Below, piece by piece: positions 16,671 through 23,226 of a stretch of 33,506 nt of DNA. How positions within the stretch are numbered: position 1 is the first letter of the stretch; each line of letters opens with the position of its first letter. Location of the stretch: NCBI GenBank assembly GCA_022013205.1, contig JAKLQT010000227.1, positions 1 to 33,506 of the forward strand. The letters are read 5' to 3'. A program made the translations under genes and the position numbers. The notes under the pieces are model-generated. The model was not told the origin of the DNA. It made no database searches and saw nothing but the letters and a program-made list of their open reading frames with translations. This DNA comes from Candidatus Omnitrophota bacterium. GTDB lineage: Bacteria > Omnitrophota > Gorgyraeia > B26-G9.

Positions 16671-18374
16671 ATGAAAAACAAGCCAAGTGAGAAAAATAAT
16701 TATTTCATTTTATTGATCGTACTGCTTTGCTTTCATTTAGCAGTCAACCTTTTGTTTTTTAAAGGCAATCCTTTACCTGAAGGCAAGGATAGTTACGCGC
16801 ACGCGAGTACCTTTAATAATTTTCTGCAGATAGCAAAAACAGGCGCGAAGCATCCGTTTTATATAGCCGATAAAGGGATCCTATACAATCTGATCTTCAT
16901 ATCATTTGATTATCCTCCGCTGTTTTACTTTGTGGCTTATCTGCTTAAATCTCTTTTATCCATGATTTATATTAATGCCGCTTTATTTACTGCCAGCTTA
17001 TTTTTTATCATTTTGATTGTAAGTGTTTACAAAATCGGGTTGCATATAAACAAAAATACAGGGATCCTGGCGGCTTTTGCCTGCAGTTTCTATCCGATTG
17101 TTCATCTTTCCTCCAGGCATTTTAACCTTGAACTTGCAACCGCCGCGATGGTTGCCTTGACTATCTGGTTGCTTATCGAAACAGATCTCTTTAAAAATCT
17201 GTTCTTTAGCGTTTGTCTGGGGATAAGCCTTGGCCTGGGCATGCTTACGAAACAGATATTTATTGTTTTCGTAACAGCACCGTGTTTGTTTTATGCCGCT
17301 TATTCCCTGAAGCGTGTATGTGAGAATAAGCGTGGCCGTAGATTAAAAGTCAAAAACATGTTCATTGCTGTGAGTATCGGGGTTGTTTTAAGCGCGATTT
17401 TTTATTGGAATAATCTTGTTTATGAAGGTATTGCCGCCAGGGCCGGTTTTGTCGGGGCAGTTGCGGGTGAAAGTATCCTTTCATTAAAGCATATGCTTTA
17501 TTATCCGTTTTCCCTCTATCAGACCATCGGCCTGTTTTTTCTGCTGGTATTTTTTATCGGGCTTATCAATTTGCCCAAAGCCGGGTATTTATACATGTCC
17601 TTGTTTTTAATATGGCTGTTATTCCCAATTGTTTTTTTGAGCTTTTTCACCCTTAAGTATGCTGAGTACACAATTTCCGTATTGCCTGCTATAGCCCTGA
17701 TCACCGCGGCCGGGATTTCCGCTCTGCGGAGAAGGCGTACGCGTAACGGCTTGATAATGGTTATTTTTATTTTTAGCTTTGTGTTGTATTATCAAATTAT
17801 TTGCGGCAATAGGCGGTTATTTTATTCCAGCTGGGATATTGATAAACAGTACATATTTATGGCTCTTAAACTGCCGGATGCCGCGAATGGGGATAATCTT
17901 TTAGTTCAGGACGTAATCAAGGAAATCGGCAATAGCAATAAAACTATCGGTATCTGCTACGATAATACAGATCTCTTTTTCCCGACGTTTTTGATGAAAA
18001 GAATTTTTTCATATACAAAGATGAACTCATCAATCGTTGATTTTTCTTTTAACACGGCAGTATTTTTTAAAAATATTAATAACTTTGATATGCTAATCTA
18101 TGTGACACGTTCTAAAAATCATTGGTTAACAAGACAATCATTTTATGAATTCATAAAGAAGCTTAATGAAAACTGTAACATCAGGATTGCCTTTAGCGAT
18201 AAGTTTGCGGATGATTACGCTTATGCTGACAGGAAACGGATTTCTATAGCGGCTAATTTAGCTAAAAAACTGATAAATGGAAAAAAGGAATATGGCCTAT
18301 ATTGTTATATGCGATTTTTGAATGAGAATACCGCGTCTTATGAACATGTGTATTTTTATCAAAGGAAAGACTGA
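16671..18374 (+). CDS. GT39-like integral membrane glycosyltransferase
   Basis: This 567-aa protein has about ten or more hydrophobic segments over the first 380 residues, then a soluble C-terminal domain. After the first helix it has an acidic loop (LPEGKDSYAH), in the place where ArnT and protein mannosyltransferases keep their catalytic Asp. Such enzymes use polyprenyl-phosphate sugars outside the cytoplasmic membrane. The preceding CBM-like gene ends one base before its start, and the following radical SAM gene begins two bases after its stop. It is more diverged from the three GT39-like proteins at 20154-25945 than they are from each other. The acceptor is unknown. Confidence 0.75.
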   Translation: MKNKPSEKNNYFILLIVLLCFHLAVNLLFFKGNPLPEGKDSYAHASTFNNFLQIAKTGAKHPFYIADKGILYNLIFISFDYPPLFYFVAYLLKSLLSMIYINAALFTASLFFIILIVSVYKIGLHINKNTGILAAFACSFYPIVHLSSRHFNLELATAAMVALTIWLLIETDLFKNLFFSVCLGISLGLGMLTKQIFIVFVTAPCLFYAAYSLKRVCENKRGRRLKVKNMFIAVSIGVVLSAIFYWNNLVYEGIAARAGFVGAVAGESILSLKHMLYYPFSLYQTIGLFFLLVFFIGLINLPKAGYLYMSLFLIWLLFPIVFLSFFTLKYAEYTISVLPAIALITAAGISALRRRRTRNGLIMVIFIFSFVLYYQIICGNRRLFYSSWDIDKQYIFMALKLPDAANGDNLLVQDVIKEIGNSNKTIGICYDNTDLFFPTFLMKRIFSYTKMNSSIVDFSFNTAVFFKNINNFDMLIYVTRSKNHWLTRQSFYEFIKKLNENCNIRIAFSDKFADDYAYADRKRISIAANLAKKLINGKKEYGLYCYMRFLNENTASYEHVYFYQRKD

Positions 18375-18376
18375 AA

Positions 18377-19438
18377 ATGCTAAGGGGTATCTATTCACAA
18401 ATTAATAATTTATACGCCTTCAATAAGCTGTTTTCGCCCAAACAAATAATAAATAGGATATTTAATTATCCGCTGACAATTAATATGCTGATTACTCAAG
18501 AATGTAATCTGAAATGCCGTATTTGTTCGGCAAAGTACATGATGCGCGATAATGCCAGGCTCAGCATGCCGGAGATTGAAAAGTTTATCAAAAAGATTGC
18601 CGATTTTAACCCGAGTATTTTTATTGGAGGGGGAGAGCCTTTTATGAGAGGCGATATCTTTGATATTTTTAAAGTGATAAAAAAAAATAATCTGCGTTTT
18701 GGGGTTGTTACTAACGGTGTTTTGATTGAGGAGGATAAAATTAATACGCTTTTAACTGTTCAGCCGCAGGTAATGATTTTTTCTGTTTACGGCCCTCGAA
18801 AACTGCATGAAGACGTTGTCGGGCAGAAAGGGGCATTTAACCGGCTGAGTGAGAATATCAAGTATTTAAACGCGAAAAGGAAAAACATGCGTTTGATCTT
18901 AAATTGCGTAATAGGCGAAGAAAATTATCAGTACCTTGAGGAAATGGTAGTCCTGGGCCGGAAAATGGGTGTTGATTTCGTCAGATTTGAACATCTGATT
19001 TTTCTCAGCAATAAGGAATACGATAATCATATGGAAGTAAGCTCTGAAATATTTCCTCGGCATATGTGTGAGCTGGCGACTTATATCAAGGAGATCGACA
19101 GTGCCGAAATAGGCCGGACACTGGAGAAGACAATACCGTATTTGCGTAAAAAATATAAGAAATTTGTTCTGTTTAAACCATATCTTAATTCCCGGGAATT
19201 GTCTTTATGGTACAAAAGTGATTTTTTCTTAAAGCGCAGGTGTTTTTTTACGCAGCATTCTCTGTTCATCAAACCGAATGGAGATATAGTCCCATGCCAG
19301 TTTTTTAATAATTTTGTGCTTGGCAATATCCTGAAAGATGATCTTATTCGGGTTTGGAGGTCGCCAGAGAGGAGATCATTCAGCAGGCTGCTTAATAAGC
19401 GCCTTTTACCCGGGTGTATGCGGTGCTGTAAGTTGTAG
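18377..19438 (+). CDS. Radical SAM/SPASM domain protein
   Basis: This 353-aa protein has an N-terminal extension of about 40 residues before the core motif ECNLKCRICS (C43, C47, C50). It then has GGGEPF near residue 92, and a SPASM-like tail with a Cys in RRCFFTQ, the VPCQFFNNFVLGNI segment and a terminal CMRCC. An AGGAAAG lies ahead of ATG 18377. It does not belong closely to the trio at the left edge. Its position inside a glycosyltransferase block suggests a sugar or glycolipid substrate, but peptide substrates are common in this family and cannot be excluded. Confidence 0.88.
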   Translation: MLRGIYSQINNLYAFNKLFSPKQIINRIFNYPLTINMLITQECNLKCRICSAKYMMRDNARLSMPEIEKFIKKIADFNPSIFIGGGEPFMRGDIFDIFKVIKKNNLRFGVVTNGVLIEEDKINTLLTVQPQVMIFSVYGPRKLHEDVVGQKGAFNRLSENIKYLNAKRKNMRLILNCVIGEENYQYLEEMVVLGRKMGVDFVRFEHLIFLSNKEYDNHMEVSSEIFPRHMCELATYIKEIDSAEIGRTLEKTIPYLRKKYKKFVLFKPYLNSRELSLWYKSDFFLKRRCFFTQHSLFIKPNGDIVPCQFFNNFVLGNILKDDLIRVWRSPERRSFSRLLNKRLLPGCMRCCKL

Positions 19439-19530
19439 GAAAACAGCGAATAGCGGATAGGAAATTCAGTTATAAAGTTGTAACGTCATAAAGTAACAAG
19501 TGAAAACGGATTGTCCACAGAAGGTAGGAA

Positions 19531-19570
19531 TTAGTAACTAATATTAACCATTAGTAACCAATTGTAACCG
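19531..19570 (+). repeat. Four 10-base degenerate tandem repeats
   Basis: Within the 159-base gap 19439-19597 there are four successive 10-base units: TTAGTAACTA, ATATTAACCA, TTAGTAACCA, ATTGTAACCG. Earlier in the same gap are an 8-base doublet (AGCGAATAGCGGATAG, near 19446-19461) and two related TATAAAGT/CATAAAGT blocks. I see nothing else in this gap beyond a weak ribosome-binding site before 19598. Confidence 0.6.
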
Positions 19571-19597
19571 TGAAAAAGAAAAGAGTTAGGGTGAGCC

Positions 19598-20143
19598 ATG
19601 CTGCTGGATAAGAGTTATAGTAATTTAAAAAAGATTTTATTGGAAAATATGTGTCTGTCTGAGGGCTCAAGAGTTTTAGATATTGGCTGCGGGGTGAGGG
19701 GTAATGTTTACGGGATTGATCCAAAGGCATATGTAGGAATAGATAATCAAGGTATTTTTATTAAGCATCTTAAAGAAAGTCAATCAGGAATATACCATGT
19801 TATGGAGGCGGGAAACCTGAAGTTTGATGATAAATGTTTTGATTATATTATTAGTGTGAGCTTATTGCATCATTTGTCCGCAGTTGAACTGAAAGACGCG
19901 ATGAGTGAGGTCAAAAGGGTATTGAAAAAAGAGGGGAAAGTAATAGTTGCTGACGGGGTGTATCCGGAATCTAAATTTAATCTTGCCGGATGGCTGATAC
20001 GGTTTTTTGACAAAGGCCGGTATGTCAGGTGCAAACATAGCTTAAGGGAGTTGCTTACAGGATATTTTTATATAGAGAAAGAGTATTACCTTGTGGATAA
20101 AATATTCGCGTACAGTTTATTTGTTATGAGTATTAAGGAATAA
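19598..20143 (+). CDS. Class I SAM-dependent methyltransferase
   Basis: This 181-aa protein has the Rossmann methyltransferase layout: motif I VLDIGCGVRGNVYG, the acidic strand end YVGIDNQ, YIISVSLLHHLS in the motif IV region, then VKRVLKKEGKVIVAD. It is short for the fold but complete. It is related to methyltransferases found in many surface glycan clusters, where they methylate sugars or lipid carriers. It follows the repeat-filled gap and starts the block of three related membrane transferases. The actual target is unknown. Confidence 0.85.
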   Translation: MLLDKSYSNLKKILLENMCLSEGSRVLDIGCGVRGNVYGIDPKAYVGIDNQGIFIKHLKESQSGIYHVMEAGNLKFDDKCFDYIISVSLLHHLSAVELKDAMSEVKRVLKKEGKVIVADGVYPESKFNLAGWLIRFFDKGRYVRCKHSLRELLTGYFYIEKEYYLVDKIFAYSLFVMSIKE

Positions 20144-20153
20144 AACCGGAAAA

Positions 20154-21560
20154 GTGCTGATGCTTAATAAACAGGGTAGAAAACAAATAATTTACTGGGT
20201 TATCTTAGGATGTGCTGTTTTTATGCGTATTATTGCTTTTGCGGGCTCCGATAACTTTCATGGTATTGCCGCAGGCAAAATCATGGAGGCGCGGCGAATC
20301 CTAGAGCATCCTAATGAACTGACTGCATGGATAGTGCCGGCGCATGGCCCTGCGCATCTTTACCTGGTAGCTTTAGGCCTTAAGACCAGTAATAATCATT
20401 ATAATAGCGCGTGTATTTTAAGTTTATTGTTCGGGATAGGAGTATTGCTGCCCTATACACTATTCGTTAAAACAGCGTTTGACGATAAAACTGCTATTTG
20501 CAGTTCTTTTATTGTCGCGTTTTTCCCACTGCATGTTGTATACAGTGTGCTATCGACTGCTGAGACAATGTTTCTTTTCTTTCTTTTTAGCGGATTATTT
20601 TTTTTCGTCAAGGAAAAGAAAAACGGACGTTTAATTGATTTGTTTCTTTCCGCTTTATTTCTCTCAATATCAACAGTTTGCCGGTTTGAAGGCGGATTGT
20701 TTATTATTATAGTTACATTACTGCTTGCGAGAAATCTAAAGAAAGCTGTTTTTTTTATGCTGGTTTCCTCGGTTTTGCCTATTGCCTGGATGTGGGGCAA
20801 CTACCTTGTAAGCGGTAATTTTATGCAATTTTTGTTTGCCAGCGATAATATAGTTAAAACTGAGTTTCATTTTCAACGTTCTTTGGGTATACATTTAGGA
20901 TGTTTTGAAAAATTTTTTTATTGGATATTTATACTGAAAAGCTATTTTAGCTGGCCTGTTTTTGCGGTAGCTTGTTGGGGGTTTATAGAATATGGATTCA
21001 GAAAAAAATATCGGGATGCCGGATTGATTTTTTTGAGCACACTGGTTTTTTTTAGTTACAAGACTTTAGCCGAGGAATTGGCAATGCAGCCGCGTTATGG
21101 CATGAGTTTAGGGTTATTGTTTTTGCCTTTTTTTTCATTGAAGCTTATTGAAATATTAAAACAAGTAAAAAAAAGAAGCCGCATTATTATCTTAATAGGT
21201 TTTATCCTATATGTAATTTTTCGTTGCGCTTATCTTCAAATATATATGTTACCGCGGGCCCCTTATTGGATTAAGCAGACAGCATTATTTTTGCGGCATA
21301 ATGTAAAGGACGGCCAGACTATATATATAGAAACGGATGAGGATAATATCAAAGCGCCTTTAAAAATATACACTCGATTAAAACCAGAGCAGTTTATAGA
21401 TTATAATCCATTTGCTCAGGATGTTGAGCTTTTAAATGAAAATGGGTTAAAAAAGCTAAAATTCATAGTATTAATTTCCCAAAGGAAATTAAAAAATTTG
21501 AAAGAGGTTTTTCGTATCAATAGTTGTAAAATCTATGATCTTGAAAATTATGAAAAATGA
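20154..21560 (+). CDS. GT39-like membrane glycosyltransferase (first of three paralogues)
   Basis: This 468-aa protein starts at GTG 20154 or ATG 20160. After helix 1 it has SDNFHGIAAGKI and later HVVYSVLSTAETMF, both shared with the next gene. Several hydrophobic helices follow, then a short outer C-terminal domain ending KIYDLENYEK. The acidic residues after helix 1 match the catalytic position of ArnT-type enzymes. It lacks the palindromic repeat carried by its two neighbours, so it shows the uninterrupted form of the family. It overlaps the next gene by 26 bases, or by 11 if that gene starts at 21550. Confidence 0.78.
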   Translation: MLMLNKQGRKQIIYWVILGCAVFMRIIAFAGSDNFHGIAAGKIMEARRILEHPNELTAWIVPAHGPAHLYLVALGLKTSNNHYNSACILSLLFGIGVLLPYTLFVKTAFDDKTAICSSFIVAFFPLHVVYSVLSTAETMFLFFLFSGLFFFVKEKKNGRLIDLFLSALFLSISTVCRFEGGLFIIIVTLLLARNLKKAVFFMLVSSVLPIAWMWGNYLVSGNFMQFLFASDNIVKTEFHFQRSLGIHLGCFEKFFYWIFILKSYFSWPVFAVACWGFIEYGFRKKYRDAGLIFLSTLVFFSYKTLAEELAMQPRYGMSLGLLFLPFFSLKLIEILKQVKKRSRIIILIGFILYVIFRCAYLQIYMLPRAPYWIKQTALFLRHNVKDGQTIYIETDEDNIKAPLKIYTRLKPEQFIDYNPFAQDVELLNENGLKKLKFIVLISQRKLKNLKEVFRINSCKIYDLENYEK

Positions 21561-23226
21561 TGAGATATTAAAACCCCGGAAGAAGCTTAAAAAAATAGCT
21601 GTGATTGTTCTAATACTTTGCTTGGCCTTTTGCCTTAGATTATGGCTGCTTGTCAATACAGATGATTTTCATGGCGTTTCTAACGGAAGGATCATTAGGG
21701 CTCAATTGATTCTTAAAAACGATTTACCCAGAGGAGAATGGTATTCACCTGTGCATCCGCCGGTTCATCTGCTGCTTTTGATGGGGGGAATAAAGGCATT
21801 TAATAACCCGGTTGTTATATCGCGAGTAATAAGCCTGATCTTCGGGGTTTTACTTCTTTTGCCGTTTTATTATTGCGTTAAATTTTTGTTTGATGAGCAG
21901 GCCGCTGTGTTTTCAATGCTTGCTGTGTCCCTGTATTCAGAGCATGTTGTTTATAGCGTTATTGCCACCTCAGAAACCTGTTTTCATTTTTTTCTCTTTT
22001 TATCCCTATTTCTGCTTTTGTCATCTTTTGGGAAGAAATCCGCAAAATACCTGCTGAGTTCGGCTTTGTGTCTTGGAGCGGCAAGTTTGTGCCGTTATGA
22101 GGGGCTTCTATTTATACCTTTGTTCGCTTTTGCGCTCAAGAAAGACCTGAAGCACTGCGCGCTGTTTGCGGCAGCGGCATTAATAGCCCCAGTAATATGG
22201 ATGTTTATAAATTTTACGTATAGCGGGGATCCTCTGCAGTTTATAAATACAAATGATTTTACTGTGCCTTTACAGTTTGGCTGGATCCGCGCTCAGGGGC
22301 AGGACATGGGTATACTTAGAAAAGCCATGTTCTGGCCGAAGTCTTTAATAGATACCCTCGGTTACGGGGTGTTCTTTTTTGGTATCGCAGGGATAGCATA
22401 TAGTCTTTTCAAAAAAGAGAGAATGTTTATGGCCCTGTTGTTTTGTTTCTTAATAGTTGTTTTTATTTTTAGAACAATTGAGGAAAAATTATATGTGCAG
22501 GAGCGCTATGCTATTACTATCGGCCTTTTGCTTATCCCGTATAGTATTTTTATTATTAGCAAGATCATAGCAAGTTTAAGAAAACATAACCTGAAAGTCA
22601 CTGGAATTATGACTTTACTGCTTATCGCGAGCATGATACCATCTCTGAAGCAGAGAATCCTGGCCGCGCCGCTTTACGCGCCTTTATTTGCCAAACAAAC
22701 GGCCGCTTATATGCGCGAGAACATAAAAGAAGGGGATAATATAATCCTTGACCATTGCGGAGATGAAAAATATAGAGAACCGATCAAGGTTTTAAGCGGT
22801 ATAAACCCAAAACAATTCGTATTAATGCCGTACCTCGTCCCTTGTGACGGGCAGTGGCTGGCAGACAGAGAAATGTTTTTTAACGTACTTAAAGAGGCAA
22901 AAGTAAATATTTTAATATACTCTCCCAGGGGGGATCTGAAGGATATTCTTAATTTAGAGGAAAGAGGGGAGCAGGCTATTATCGGCGATTTTAAATTTAG
23001 CCTGCTTTATCCCGCATGCTTTGAAACCCCCGGCTTTAAAACCGGGGATGAAAGCAAATCTGCGGGATTCCCCTTAGAAACTCCGGGCTTTCCCCGTGGA
23101 ATGCAAAGCATTCCCGGGACTAAGTCCTCGAAATTTCTGCAAAATTTCAGAGGGAGCCCGGATGAGCTTCATTCCGGAAAACCGTATTTTATATACAGCG
23201 TGGAAAGGATTGGCAATGAGAAGTAA
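21535..23226 (+). CDS. GT39-like membrane glycosyltransferase carrying an in-frame repeat
   Basis: This 563-aa protein is a paralogue of the preceding gene: TDDFHGVSNGRI after helix 1, HVVYSVIATSETCF, then many membrane helices and an outer C-terminal domain. Residues about 492-550 are encoded by a palindromic repeat element (nt 23008-23177) absent from the preceding paralogue. The element interrupts the protein just before its last strand (YFIYSVERI). Possible starts are ATG 21535 and ATG 21550. Its stop overlaps the next gene by 11 bases. The insert reads as Gly/Pro/Ser/Lys-rich and is probably a flexible surface loop. Confidence 0.78.
   Translation: MILKIMKNDEILKPRKKLKKIAVIVLILCLAFCLRLWLLVNTDDFHGVSNGRIIRAQLILKNDLPRGEWYSPVHPPVHLLLLMGGIKAFNNPVVISRVISLIFGVLLLLPFYYCVKFLFDEQAAVFSMLAVSLYSEHVVYSVIATSETCFHFFLFLSLFLLLSSFGKKSAKYLLSSALCLGAASLCRYEGLLFIPLFAFALKKDLKHCALFAAAALIAPVIWMFINFTYSGDPLQFINTNDFTVPLQFGWIRAQGQDMGILRKAMFWPKSLIDTLGYGVFFFGIAGIAYSLFKKERMFMALLFCFLIVVFIFRTIEEKLYVQERYAITIGLLLIPYSIFIISKIIASLRKHNLKVTGIMTLLLIASMIPSLKQRILAAPLYAPLFAKQTAAYMRENIKEGDNIILDHCGDEKYREPIKVLSGINPKQFVLMPYLVPCDGQWLADREMFFNVLKEAKVNILIYSPRGDLKDILNLEERGEQAIIGDFKFSLLYPACFETPGFKTGDESKSAGFPLETPGFPRGMQSIPGTKSSKFLQNFRGSPDELHSGKPYFIYSVERIGNEK
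23008..23177 (+). repeat. In-frame palindromic repeat element, long copy
   Basis: The first 60 bases match 25541-25600 at 55 of 60 positions. They fold as nested stems: TCCCGCA (23010-23016) with TGCGGGA (23061-23067), TGCTTT (23017-23022) with AAAGCA (23051-23056), and CCCCGG (23028-23033) with CCGGGG (23042-23047). The rest holds more stems: GGAATGC/GCATTCC at 23098-23114 flanked by CCCG/CGGG, GAAATTT/AAATTTC at 23130-23148, and CCGGATGA/TCATTCCGG at 23158-23177. It lies wholly inside coding sequence and stays open in that frame. Confidence 0.85.
23204..23209 (+). promoter_or_regulatory. Shine-Dalgarno AAAGGA fixing the start at 23216
   Basis: AAAGGA ends 6 bases before ATG 23216. The frame is open upstream to 23096, but that part is an alternative reading of the repeat element in the previous gene. 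The aminotransferase homology begins at 23216 or just after it. Confidence 0.7.

Noticed and set aside
23008..23177. Transcription terminator or CRISPR-like repeat
   Set aside because: The hairpins lie within an open, translated frame and are not followed by a U run; there are two copies 2.5 kb apart, not a spaced array.
23096..23215. Upstream extension of the aminotransferase fusion
   Set aside because: It is an alternative frame of the palindromic repeat in the preceding gene. The family homology and the Shine-Dalgarno place the start at 23216.
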